64,000 nucleotides of DNA from Paenibacillus wynnii (lineage in GTDB: Bacteria > Bacillota > Bacilli > Paenibacillales > Paenibacillaceae). This document shows positions 27,307 through 36,309 of this stretch, in pieces; positions within the stretch are counted from its first letter, which is position 1, and the number at the start of each line of letters is the position of its first letter. The stretch is from positions 39,701 through 103,700 of the forward strand of contig NZ_JAUSTK010000016.1 of the NCBI RefSeq assembly GCF_030812855.1, in the 5' to 3' direction. The notes beneath the pieces are model-generated. The model ran no database searches and was not told the origin of the DNA. It saw only the letters and a list, made by a program, of their open reading frames with translations. A program made the translations under genes and the position numbers.

Positions 27307-29220
27307 TTATTGAGATTTTTCTATTGTTGCTGCTACTTTATCTGTAACAGTTTGATGATCTTCAGAGACTATGAGGCTGAACGAATCTTTAAACACACTC
27401 TCAATAATGAGTCTCCAATGAGAAGAGATTGATTCCCAATTTTCCGTCCAATTTTCATTTATATATTTAAATGCTATATATGGCTTTTCATTAGAAGGAG
27501 CGGGGTATCCAAGAATATCCTCAATACAATTTATTAACATAATTCGATTCTCTTCTTCACCGATAGCTGCTAAAATTGGCTCATTAAATACCTCTGCTCG
27601 TTTAACTCCTTCATCTTTATCATGAATAACTACTGGATTAATCCCCATCGCCTTCAGGTATTTTACAAGTGAAATTATCGCAGCCTTACCCCTTGCTTTA
27701 ATAATCTGCCAATTGCATTCAATATCTTTTTTTACAACAGTTGGCATGCGATTAATAGTTTCTCTTAGAACTATATCTTCTGTGTCTCCTTCTACGATTA
27801 AAACATTTTTAGAGAAAAACACTCTTGATACATAATCATCAATTTTCAGCAACATCTTAACGTATGTCTTATCCTCATCTTGAAGTTTTTTGAACTCTTC
27901 ACTAGTATTAAAAGAGGTACAATTCAGTCTTTCGACACTTAATTCTCGAAGACCTATTCTATGTGTCGAATTGCACCGTGAAAGACAATTTAGAATTTGC
28001 TGAGGTTTTTTACTGAGATCAATCATATAAGGTGAATGTGTAGTACAAACGATTTGATTGCTAGGAGCACTTGCTAATTCATAGATTGTCTCTCTCATTT
28101 GTTTCGCAGCATTTGGATGCAGATATATCTCAGGCTCCTCAAACCCAATCAACAAGGGTCTGCTGTGCCCTGCCCCTTTTCTATTCTCCCTTATATTTCT
28201 ATATCTCAACAAAGCAAATACTGCTGATCGTATAATTCCAGTCCCCTGCATATTCACTGCCGTTGTAATGTTGCTAAACATCGAAATCTTAAATTGAGGC
28301 TTTATAACTTTATCTGCTTCTGCTAGGTTAGTTATTGCCTTAATTCCTGTATTCGGAAACACATCACTAACTGTTTTATTTAGTTCAAACATCATCTGTC
28401 CAAATTCACTTTCCCCATCTTCTGGGTTTAACTCCGCAGCCAACAAATCCAAATATAACTGTGCCTGTCTATAATTATCAGAGCCTTCCCTAACGTCATT
28501 AAATAGCTGTGTTAAAGTAGATATCAATGTACCAGACGTGCCAGACAACTCATCTATTTTGTCTTGTGCCGGAATAAGTAAGAATTTAGGTAGCTTTGTT
28601 AATACATTTGCAGGTATTCCACCTGGATTCGTAAACCACACCTCATTTTGATTATCGAAATCATACAAATCCTCCAACTCTTTTATTAGCTCATGCTCTT
28701 TTTGAGTTAGTTTCTTTGTTGGAGCTATATGTGCTATCTTCTCTAATATTGTTGAAGTGTCTAGACCTGCATCAATGTAATCTTGAATAGTAAGGCATTG
28801 CTCAAAATCAACCTTCATTTTTTTGGATTGCTCACGCATTTCAACAATACAATCAATGTTCGGTTTAAATGTTTTTTTATAAATAATTCTGTAGTCCAGC
28901 TCACCGTCATCATTTGTGAAACTAAGTACGCGCCCCTTAAATCCAATCCATCCCTTTGCTTCTTCGGGTATATCACGAAACTCAGCTATTAAGGTAATTG
29001 TCTCAACACCACGAGTATTGACAGTAAGTCCTTCTTCCCTCAGAGAGAAGAAATCATCTTCATTTAGTTTTTTAACGTCATTGAGTAGAATATTCAATGC
29101 ATTAAGTATTGAACTTTTCCCAATATTGTTTTCGCCTATCAAGAATGTTGCATCTGAAAATAACACCTCCGTTTTCAGATGTCTTCTAAATCCTTCTAAT
29201 TTCAAGCTATGTAATTTCAT
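27307..29220 (-). CDS. OLD-family ATP-dependent endonuclease (AAA - TOPRIM)
   Basis: 637 aa; AGGAGG before the ATG. An SMC/RecF-like ATPase domain with Walker A (GENNIGKSS, about residue 29) and the signature/Walker B region (IGFEEPEIYLHP, about 360; CTTHSPYMIDL with the switch His) is followed by a TOPRIM nuclease domain with LIVEGDTED (about 473) and VVIHDKDEG (about 528). This is the OLD architecture of phage P2. No UvrD helicase partner, so not a Gabija pair; the partner here is a membrane protein. Confidence 0.88.
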   Translation of the reverse strand: MKLHSLKLEGFRRHLKTEVLFSDATFLIGENNIGKSSILNALNILLNDVKKLNEDDFFSLREEGLTVNTRGVETITLIAEFRDIPEEAKGWIGFKGRVLSFTNDDGELDYRIIYKKTFKPNIDCIVEMREQSKKMKVDFEQCLTIQDYIDAGLDTSTILEKIAHIAPTKKLTQKEHELIKELEDLYDFDNQNEVWFTNPGGIPANVLTKLPKFLLIPAQDKIDELSGTSGTLISTLTQLFNDVREGSDNYRQAQLYLDLLAAELNPEDGESEFGQMMFELNKTVSDVFPNTGIKAITNLAEADKVIKPQFKISMFSNITTAVNMQGTGIIRSAVFALLRYRNIRENRKGAGHSRPLLIGFEEPEIYLHPNAAKQMRETIYELASAPSNQIVCTTHSPYMIDLSKKPQQILNCLSRCNSTHRIGLRELSVERLNCTSFNTSEEFKKLQDEDKTYVKMLLKIDDYVSRVFFSKNVLIVEGDTEDIVLRETINRMPTVVKKDIECNWQIIKARGKAAIISLVKYLKAMGINPVVIHDKDEGVKRAEVFNEPILAAIGEEENRIMLINCIEDILGYPAPSNEKPYIAFKYINENWTENWESISSHWRLIIESVFKDSFSLIVSEDHQTVTDKVAATIEKSQ

Positions 29221-29698
29221 ATTCTATCCTCCTAGAAACTGCTTTTCGGTATAGTATAGAATTCGACAATTTATTTCCTATCCCTCCAAAATAAGTATTA
29301 TGACCCATGTCTTTTTACACGCATAAAAAGCCCAAGTTCCCCCGAAATTTAAATGGGTTATTCTCTCATCAATCATTTTCTTTCCTATACAAATAATGTA
29401 AATAAGTTGAAAATTATTTGGTTTCTTGAGGACTAAATGTTAATAACCTATACAGAACAAATATTCGCAAAAATATGTTTACAAACACAATATGTTGGGC
29501 TATTTTAAAAGTGTTGGGACAAAATATGGAAAAATAGGAACAACTTAAAAGTTAAGACTATATCCCTTTTACAAAGCTTCCACCAAAAGCTAAAGGTTTT
29601 TTTGAGGATAATCCTGTTACATATAGTTATGACTTAATAAAAAAAACCATATTTCTATTCTCTAAGCGAGCCTAATGTCAGTAAAAAGGAGATTATTT
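29221..29698. other. Divergent intergenic region upstream of the STAND-like gene
   Basis: About 480 A+T-rich bases; no gene. It must hold promoters for the OLD pair (leftward) and the nuclease-NTPase (rightward). No operator repeat stands out. Confidence 0.4.
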
Positions 29699-32600
29699 AT
29701 GCTGGATATAACAGGAAACGATATAACAGATCTTAATGATTCAGACCTTAGATCACTTATTGGCCTACTTTGTGAAGCAGAACTGCGTAATATGGGATTA
29801 CCAATTGCGGGCGTTACATGGGGAGGGCACCAAAATGCTAGTGATGGTGGTATAGATGTTCGTGTGGAAGTATCTTCAGTATTACAGAATGATGGTTTTA
29901 TCCCAAGAGCTAATACGGGATTTCAGGTCAAAAAACCTGATATGCCAAGAGCTGCAATTATTGATGAAATGCGTCCTAATAATCAACTTCGACAGGTTAT
30001 CAGAGAGTTAGCAGATAATAACGGGGCATACATCATTGTTAGTAGCCAGGGCTCCACAGCAGACTCAGCTTTAAAAAATCGCAAAGTAGCGATGCAAAAT
30101 GCAGTTTCTGATTACGTAAATGCGTCACATCTTAAGGTTGATTTCTATGATCGTGAGCGAATCGCTGGTTGGGTTCGTGCTCATCCTGCCCTAATTTTGT
30201 GGGTACGCCATAAGATAGGTCGTCCAATTCAGGGATGGAAAACCTACGGGAATTGGGCAAACTGTCCTAGAGGAATTGAGGAAACTTATATTACAGATGA
30301 CTATGTCCGTTTGTATAATACAACAAGAGCAAATTCCGATGCTATTTCAGTAATAGAAGGAATAAAAGAACTTCGAAGTATTCTCAGTCGTCCAGGATCC
30401 TCAGTTCGTTTAGTAGGTTTATCTGGGGTCGGAAAAACACGCTTAATACAGTCTTTGTTTGATGAACGAATTGGTGAAGAACCACTTAATTCATCTCAGG
30501 TATTTTACTCGGATATTAGTGATGGCCCCTATCCTGACCCAAGAAATTTTGCAGAGATGTTAATTGCTTCCCAAAAACCACTAATACTTATAGTTGATAA
30601 CTGTCCACCAGAATTACATAGAAGATTAACTTCTATATGCTCAGCAACCGGAAGTCAACTTAGTCTTATGACTGTAGAATATGATGTGAGAGATGATCAA
30701 CCTGAAGAAACTGAAGTTTATCGTCTAGAACCAGCATCCCGCGACTTAATCGAGAAGGTAATTCTTAGTCGATTTGCTTACATAACTGAAATCGGTGCCA
30801 GTACTATAGCTGAATTTGCAGGTGGAAATGCACGTATTGCTATTGCATTAGCAAAAACAATTGAAAAAGGAGAAGATATATCTCAACTAAGAGATTACGA
30901 TTTATTCGAGAAATTATTTCAGCAAAGGAATTTCCCGGATAACAAACTCCTCAAAGTGGCGGAAGTATGCTCGCTTTGTTACTCATTTGACATTCGAACA
31001 AGTGAAGTCGACGAAAATGAACTAAAATTAATAGGATCTCTAATAAACCTTAGTGCTCGTGAAATCTATGAAAATGTAGTTGAACTCAAACGACGTGAAC
31101 TTGTCCAACAAAGGAGTCACTGGCGGGCAGTGCTTCCGCATGCGATCGCTAACAGACTTGCTGAAAGAGCGCTTCAGAACATCCCCTCTAATATTATTAC
31201 TGATACTTTTATAAATAGCGGTTCCGAAAGGTTATTAAAGTCCTTCTCTAAACGACTAGGCTTCTTGCATAATTCCCATACTGCAAAGAAAATTTCTAGA
31301 GAATGGCTTTCTGATTCCGGGTTGTTAGGCAATATCATAGATTTAAATGGGTTTGGTGTTACTTTGCTTAGAAATATAGCACCGGTAGATCCGAACTCAG
31401 TTTTATCTCTCCTAGAGGGAGTTACTAGTAAGGAAAATTCTCATGTATTTTTTTCACGTGAGAATGATTACTTCATTGATTTTACTAGACTTCTTAGATC
31501 TATAGCATATGACCCACTTTTATTCGAAAGAGCTACCCATCTTCTATGCCGATTTGCTTTGGTTGAAAGTTCCGAAGAAAATAATAATTCAATAAGAAAA
31601 TTATTAAAATCATTGTTCTATATTTATCTCTCAGGCACTCATGCAACGCCCGACCAGCGAGTTAGTGTTATTTCAAATTTAATAGAGTCTGACTCAGAAG
31701 ATCGAGTAGATTTGGGTGTTTCACTCTTAAGCGCAGCACTGGAAGCATGGCATTTCAGTTCAAGTTACGGTTTTGAATTTGGCGCTCATGCAAGAGATTA
31801 TGGCTGGTCACCAAAATGTAAGACGGATATATATCATTGGTACAAGACATTTCTTGATTACATATTACCATTAGCGGATGCTGAAAATTCTTTAGCGCTT
31901 AAAATTAGAGGTCTTCTGTCTATGAAATTCAGAGGTTTATGGACTAAAGCTGCGATGTATGATGAATTAGAACTAGTGGCTAATTATATTGCTGCGAAAC
32001 ATACTTGGAACGAGGGATGGATAGCGGTAAAAAGCACAATTAGGTTTGATGCAAAAGAAATGACACCATCTATTGTTGAAAGATTAAATAATCTAACCAA
32101 AATTCTTGCACCAACTACTTTGATTGATAAAGCCAGACTATTCGCACTCTCTGGTTATAAAAGTGCCTTGGACATAATTGATATCATTGAAGAAGAATCA
32201 GATATAACTGAAAGTTATACTAAGATACAAAATACTACTCGCTCACTTGGGCAAGAAATTGGTTGTAGTATGGAGTTTGTAGATGAATTGATGCCGGAAC
32301 TTCTAAGACATGAAGGGATAAGAATTTTTGATTTCGGTCAAGGTCTGTCGGAAAGTATTGGTGATCCGAGAGGCATATGGGAAAATATGCTCCATCATTT
32401 ACAATCTATACCTGAATCCAAGCGTAACTTCCAGTTAACTCGAGGATTCTTAAATGGTCTTTCTAATACTAATAATGATTTATGTGAAAATTTATTAGAT
32501 GAAGCTGTAACGAGTCATCTTTTATCTGCTAATTTCCCTATTATTCAGACCAGTGTAAGTATAAAACAAAAAGGAATAGAACGGTTGAAAAGAGCACTTG

Positions 32601-33502
32601 AACTAGAGAGTGCTCCAGTTTGGATGTATAGAAATTTATCGTATGGTAGGGCACTCGATACTATAAACGATAGTGATTTTTGTGAATTAGTACAGTTCAT
32701 TGCCTCTAAAAGTGAAGGAAGCAACGTTGCAATCGAAATTCTCCAAATGAAAATTCATGGAGAGGAAAAGGGAAATCTTAGTGATGAAATTATTACATTA
32801 GGACAAGAACTTCTCGTGCAATATTCATTTAGCCGTAATAATGCAGCCCATAAGGATTATGAACTTGCAGAATTAGTAAGATACTGCTTTTCTGATGAAG
32901 AAGCGAAGGAAAACATTCGAGCAGTAGCCAATAAAATAGCTATAGGACTAGGAAGCTATGAAATTTATTTTGCCGATTTTGATGATGTTTTAGAGGCGAT
33001 CGCCTCAATACATCCGTTAATATTTCTTGATGTTTTTTTAGAAAAAGAAGAAGTTATTTATAGCATGGCTCGACTGGTTTCAGACGGAATACACTCTTCT
33101 ACAAATCCGTTATCTGCTATCAAAGATGCTGTGATTCTTACTTGGTGTGCTGTTGATCCAGAGGTTAGATACCCATTAATAGCTTCAGTTATTATGCCAT
33201 ACAGAAATATTGGACACGAAATCAAGTGGACCACTATCGCCATTACATTGATTAGAAATTCTTCTGATCCAATTTTAGTTTTAAAAGAATTTAAGCACAC
33301 TTTTAGACCAACTTCATGGAGTGGTTCTCGGGCAGAACTGATGCGAAAATTTATACCATTAATTTCACAGCTAAAACAACATGAGAATCCCATTGTTCAA
33401 CAATGGGCCATCCAAGAAGAGAGGGCATTCAGTGAAGAAATTCGATCCGAATACGAATGGGAATTGGCACGAGATAGAGAGTACAGCGAACGATTTGAAT
33501 AA
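29699..33502 (+). CDS. Large nuclease - P-loop NTPase - helical-repeat protein (STAND-like)
   Basis: 1267 aa from ATG 29699 with AAAGGAG eight bases upstream (an ATG at 29675 overlaps that region). N-terminus: PD-(D/E)XK features DGGIDVRVEV (about residue 49) and GFQVKK (about 76), resembling Mrr-type nucleases. Middle: Walker A GLSGVGKTRL (about 241) and Walker B LILIVDNCP (about 294), then a winged-helix-like segment. The last 800 residues are helical and repeat-like, as in sensor domains. Nuclease-NTPase-repeat order is that of Avs-type antiviral sensors, but no Avs type can be assigned by eye. Single-gene unit. Confidence 0.75.
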   Translation: MLDITGNDITDLNDSDLRSLIGLLCEAELRNMGLPIAGVTWGGHQNASDGGIDVRVEVSSVLQNDGFIPRANTGFQVKKPDMPRAAIIDEMRPNNQLRQVIRELADNNGAYIIVSSQGSTADSALKNRKVAMQNAVSDYVNASHLKVDFYDRERIAGWVRAHPALILWVRHKIGRPIQGWKTYGNWANCPRGIEETYITDDYVRLYNTTRANSDAISVIEGIKELRSILSRPGSSVRLVGLSGVGKTRLIQSLFDERIGEEPLNSSQVFYSDISDGPYPDPRNFAEMLIASQKPLILIVDNCPPELHRRLTSICSATGSQLSLMTVEYDVRDDQPEETEVYRLEPASRDLIEKVILSRFAYITEIGASTIAEFAGGNARIAIALAKTIEKGEDISQLRDYDLFEKLFQQRNFPDNKLLKVAEVCSLCYSFDIRTSEVDENELKLIGSLINLSAREIYENVVELKRRELVQQRSHWRAVLPHAIANRLAERALQNIPSNIITDTFINSGSERLLKSFSKRLGFLHNSHTAKKISREWLSDSGLLGNIIDLNGFGVTLLRNIAPVDPNSVLSLLEGVTSKENSHVFFSRENDYFIDFTRLLRSIAYDPLLFERATHLLCRFALVESSEENNNSIRKLLKSLFYIYLSGTHATPDQRVSVISNLIESDSEDRVDLGVSLLSAALEAWHFSSSYGFEFGAHARDYGWSPKCKTDIYHWYKTFLDYILPLADAENSLALKIRGLLSMKFRGLWTKAAMYDELELVANYIAAKHTWNEGWIAVKSTIRFDAKEMTPSIVERLNNLTKILAPTTLIDKARLFALSGYKSALDIIDIIEEESDITESYTKIQNTTRSLGQEIGCSMEFVDELMPELLRHEGIRIFDFGQGLSESIGDPRGIWENMLHHLQSIPESKRNFQLTRGFLNGLSNTNNDLCENLLDEAVTSHLLSANFPIIQTSVSIKQKGIERLKRALELESAPVWMYRNLSYGRALDTINDSDFCELVQFIASKSEGSNVAIEILQMKIHGEEKGNLSDEIITLGQELLVQYSFSRNNAAHKDYELAELVRYCFSDEEAKENIRAVANKIAIGLGSYEIYFADFDDVLEAIASIHPLIFLDVFLEKEEVIYSMARLVSDGIHSSTNPLSAIKDAVILTWCAVDPEVRYPLIASVIMPYRNIGHEIKWTTIAITLIRNSSDPILVLKEFKHTFRPTSWSGSRAELMRKFIPLISQLKQHENPIVQQWAIQEERAFSEEIRSEYEWELARDREYSERFE

Positions 33503-33605
33503 GAAAGTCACGGCACCTTATATATCAAGAAAAATTCTAAAGTTTCATTTAGTTCTCTTCACCATGTACACCCTATATGTTAAAGATATCGAACTGAAAT
33601 ATTCT

Positions 33606-33722
33606 TTAATCAGACTGTTCAAGGGTTGAGCAGTTTGTTTGAATTAATTTATCCCACTCTTGCTGATCTACCTACAATTCTGTTTCCCCTTTAAACCATT
33701 GGTTATAATCTCCACACTTCTG
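33606..33722 (-). pseudogene. Gene remnant with internal stop
   Basis: 39 minus-strand codons, interrupted by one TAG, read KCGDYNQWFKGETEL then VDQQEWDKLIQTNCSTLEQS. No start. It lies just beyond the sigK 5' relic, downstream on the minus strand. Family unknown. Confidence 0.3.
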
Positions 33723-33728
33723 TAACAG

Positions 33729-33760
33729 AAAAAACCCTTGGCTTTTACCAAGGGTTTTGG
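33729..33760. terminator. Bidirectional terminator-like hairpin
   Basis: AAAACCCTTGG/CCAAGGGTTTT around a short loop, with a run of A on one side and T on the other. It could serve the rightward STAND-like gene and leftward transcripts from the sigK relic. Confidence 0.65.
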
Positions 33761-33764
33761 GCAA

Positions 33765-33917
33765 CAAACCGCCGTAGATTATGCTCCATTAGATTGGTGT
33801 CTATCTCGGCCATCATTTATAAGTACTTGATCTAATTCTGTTTCGAAAAATGTGGGAAAAGCAATGTTCCTTACGTAAAATACCAGCAGCACAATCGTGC
33901 TTATGATTTCCTGGCAA
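33765..33917 (-). pseudogene. Decayed sigK 5' half (second relic)
   Basis: From TTG 33917 the minus strand aligns with the sigK 5' end: GGTGTTGCCAAGTTGCCAGG against GGTGTCGCTAAGTTGCCCGG at 36118. It shares ACGTAAGGAACATTGC with the coding region around VRNNAF, and ends in GGAGCATAATCTACG..GTTTGTTGCCC, equivalent to E-H-N-L-R-x-x-V-A just before the att site. Deletions and frameshifts destroy the frame. It stops at about the attachment position, so it descends from a 5' half rather than a whole gene. Confidence 0.7.
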
Positions 33918-33984
33918 CTTGGCAACACCCCTAAACATGTGTTATGAAACCGACCTAGTTAAGACCAACGGGTTCATAGTCGCT

Positions 33985-34020
33985 TTATTGTCTGATAGGT
34001 TGATGCCTAGAAGTTCATGT
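33985..34020 (-). promoter_or_regulatory. Decayed sigK promoter
   Basis: GAACTTCTAGGCATCAACC and TCAGACAATAAAG..CTATGAACCC align with the sigK promoters at 7652 and 36186, with the -10 changed from CATACAAT to CAGACAAT. Confidence 0.6.
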
Positions 34021-34121
34021 ACTTCAGTAATAAAGCACAAATAAACTTAAATGGTCATCATTCAGTTACATCGTTTCACGCCAGAATGGAAAATGAATTA
34101 AAACTAAATTATTTTATTTAA

Positions 34122-35420
34122 TTATCTTGTGGGTAGTTTAGTATAATTTTCAAGATTCACTTCCACACCTCTGTTTTCCAGTAGATCATAGATTGGCTCC
34201 AATAAATCCATGAGATCATTATTATTGTATATAGTATAATAACTATTACAAGTCGATAACAGAATTGTTAATTGTTCATCTGAAAATAAATTCAAATTAT
34301 TAGTAACTACTCTAAAACGAGTCGCAACCTCTATATATGACCCATTTTCTTTCAAATAATTAATAAGCAGGAAAGGAAGATTCCCCGTTTGTTTGTGTTG
34401 TTCAGCTATATTTCTTAGAGTATTAAAACTGACTTTTGGGAATTTGCTTCCGCTTTCCATCCTTCTTTTAATCTCCAGAATATGTGTATCAACGGTACCA
34501 TTGAGAAACCACGCTTTTGCATAGAGTTCATTTTTCACTACAGTTTTTTCTCTGACAATAATCTGTGCATCTTCAGTAAATTTATAAAAAATTTCAGGAT
34601 AAATGGCGAGTATATCAACCAAATACTTTAGTTGGTAAGGATCCTCTTTGTAATCAAGTAAAACTAGATTACTATAATAGGTAGGATCATTATTAACATC
34701 TGATAATAAGATGTTATTATAATTACTAAGAATAATATTTATGACTAAGTTATTCTGTTCTCTACACTCCAATGTTTTATTATTATTTAATTTAAATAAA
34801 AATTTCCACAAAGTTCTAAACAAACTTTTTATTAGCCTATCATCAAAATGTTTAAAATACTTTTGGCGCAAAAATGTTTCAAACCGTTCATCATCGCCAA
34901 TATCATTGTAATAACCCGGTATCAGTTCAATAAGCGAAGGAATAATATCTATGGTGAATTGAGGCGACTTTTGTAATATTCCTTCCATCATATTTCTAAT
35001 ATGCCCCACTACTGTCTCCTTGTTAGGAGTGAAGAGTATATCCTCTGAATCAAGAACTGGATGAGCACATAAGTGACGGTGTTGTTTTAAATTTTTTAGA
35101 TTTCCAATATCACCGTTATTTAGCAATGTTGTACTTGCTAATATTTTATCCAAAAGTTTATTTTCCCAATCTGAAGACTCGGGATTCTTATTTTGAAGAA
35201 TAGCTATTTCATCGAGAATTTTTTTTGCTTTAGCGTCGTTATCTCTTTCGTCCAATTCCTTTAATTTGTAGACAAGGTCAGCCATAGTTATCGAATAAAG
35301 CATCACAACAGACGATCTATAGTGCCCATTATTATAAGAACTAAAAACTTCCTTGAAATATTCTCTTGTGTTATGATTATGTATTTTTCCTGCTTCAGTC
35401 TCTATTGAATATTCAGACAA
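34122..35420 (-). CDS. HEPN-domain protein, putative RNase effector
   Basis: 432 aa. Residues 1-150 are helical and contain the HEPN RNase motif R-x4-H in QHRHLCAHP (about 114-122), preceded by a helix with conserved-looking acidic and polar residues. The remaining 280 residues are helical and unassigned. HEPN proteins with R-x4-H are usually RNases in toxin-antitoxin and abortive-infection systems. Single gene between the sigK relic (33765-34020) and the right end of the element; no antitoxin-like partner is visible. Confidence 0.65.
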   Translation of the reverse strand: MSEYSIETEAGKIHNHNTREYFKEVFSSYNNGHYRSSVVMLYSITMADLVYKLKELDERDNDAKAKKILDEIAILQNKNPESSDWENKLLDKILASTTLLNNGDIGNLKNLKQHRHLCAHPVLDSEDILFTPNKETVVGHIRNMMEGILQKSPQFTIDIIPSLIELIPGYYNDIGDDERFETFLRQKYFKHFDDRLIKSLFRTLWKFLFKLNNNKTLECREQNNLVINIILSNYNNILLSDVNNDPTYYSNLVLLDYKEDPYQLKYLVDILAIYPEIFYKFTEDAQIIVREKTVVKNELYAKAWFLNGTVDTHILEIKRRMESGSKFPKVSFNTLRNIAEQHKQTGNLPFLLINYLKENGSYIEVATRFRVVTNNLNLFSDEQLTILLSTCNSYYTIYNNNDLMDLLEPIYDLLENRGVEVNLENYTKLPTR

Positions 35421-35893
35421 TTTAAATTCTCCTCTGCATGGGGGTCAAATTAATGACTAAATAATGATGCCTTCCGTTAAGTATTAACATTATTCGCTCA
35501 CATATCATCATCTGGTCATACTCTCTAATAATAATCATTAGCCGTTTATTATCTAGAGGTTAGTTATGAAATTATAAACCAAAAGAACTTGTAGCATCGG
35601 TTAATTCTTATCAAAATCAACATATCTTCCAAATACATCTAAAACTTCTTCCGCTTTAATATTATTTCCAAATATCATTAACCTTTCTGATTCTTGCACT
35701 TTTCACACAAAACCATCTTAACACAATTTCCAAGGATCTGTATTTCGAGGCCAAAATCCTACATTTCCTGATGTAACGGATTCATTGAAATCAATAATGC
35801 AATGAATACAAATACGGTTTATAAATGTAGAATTCTAAGGATGAGATTCGAACCTTAATGGAGCCTCAATATTTTCAATTAAACGTAACTAAT
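35421..35893. other. Element right end, no intact gene
   Basis: Only short frames. A minus-strand stretch at about 35606-35707 (MIFGNNIKAEEVLDVFGRYV) reads like a protein tail. A 12-codon frame with CEKC overlaps its start. Both are too short to call. Confidence 0.35.
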
Positions 35894-35922
35894 GACATCA
35901 TATCGTGTCCACAACCTGTTGA
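35894..35922. other. Right attachment site of the element (inverted repeat plus core)
   Basis: Arm 35894-35917 is the inverted partner of 4788-4811 (20/24). The core TTGA is at 35919-35922. The minus strand reads ATCGTCAACAGG at the crossover, against ACCTCAAAAAATTC at the left site; the shared bases are TCAA. Confidence 0.8.
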
Positions 35923-36118
35923 CGATATGGGCCACCAAACGCAAATTGTGCTCAATCAGCATATTGCGCGCACGAGAATCTCCCTCTGCCATCCGACCTA
36001 AGCAGCGGCTTTCTTCTTCCTCCGTCAACGGTTGTGGAAACGCATTGTTTCGGACATATGACACCAGCAGTGTCAATTCCTTAATCAGCAGTGCTATGGT
36101 GCTTATTATTCCGGGCAA
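35919..36118 (-). CDS. sigK: sigK 5' half (spoIVCB-like), interrupted by the element
   Basis: TTG start at 36118 after GGGAGGTG; 66 intact codons from the pro-sequence MPGIISTIALL through [11 protein letters not shown] to LRLVAHIV, then element sequence (stop at 35879). Joined to the 3' half it would give a full pro-sigma-K. The 66 codons are about 74% identical in DNA to the complete copy at 7388-7585, with most changes silent, so the two 5' halves are old relatives. Confidence 0.9.
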
Positions 36119-36185
36119 CTTAGCGACACCTCCCGCACATGTACAATGAAACCAATCCGTTAGAGTTAAGGGTTCATGGTCTTTT

Positions 36186-36220
36186 TATTGTATGTGGGCA
36201 GTAGCCTATAAGTGCATGTA
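36186..36220 (-). promoter_or_regulatory. Sporulation-type promoter of the interrupted sigK
   Basis: Minus-strand CATACAATA (36194-36186) fits sigma-E and sigma-K -10 elements; GCACTTATAGG lies upstream. The block is conserved with the copy at 7652-7682. Confidence 0.7.
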
Positions 36221-36309
36221 CGGGGTAAATTGTACAAGTTTATGCAAATTACACTCTCATCATTGTAGGAGGCAAAACTTTTTTTACAGCAGCGATCGTT
36301 AGTCCAACA

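Larger units (their letters stand above)
4785..35922. mobile_element. sigK-intervening (skin-like) element with defence-type cargo
   Basis: About 31.1 kb separates the sigK halves. Both ends carry the same TCAA core in the same orientation, flanked on the element side by 24-bp inverted repeats. Deleting the segment between cores restores ATC GTC AAA AAA TTC GAC in frame. A large serine recombinase is encoded inside. In B. subtilis and C. difficile, comparable elements are excised in the mother cell during sporulation; excision here is inferred from structure. The insertion point is codons 66/67 of pro-sigma-K, closer to the start than I recall for B. subtilis skin. Cargo is dominated by nucleases, NTPases and other defence-like genes, plus an extra sigK. 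Confidence 0.88.

Noticed and set aside
27307..29220. Gabija system
   Set aside because: The OLD-type gene has no UvrD-like helicase next to it; the neighbour is a membrane protein.
33381..33629. 82-codon plus-strand ORF
   Set aside because: It overlaps the end of the STAND-like gene in another frame and has no ribosome-binding site.
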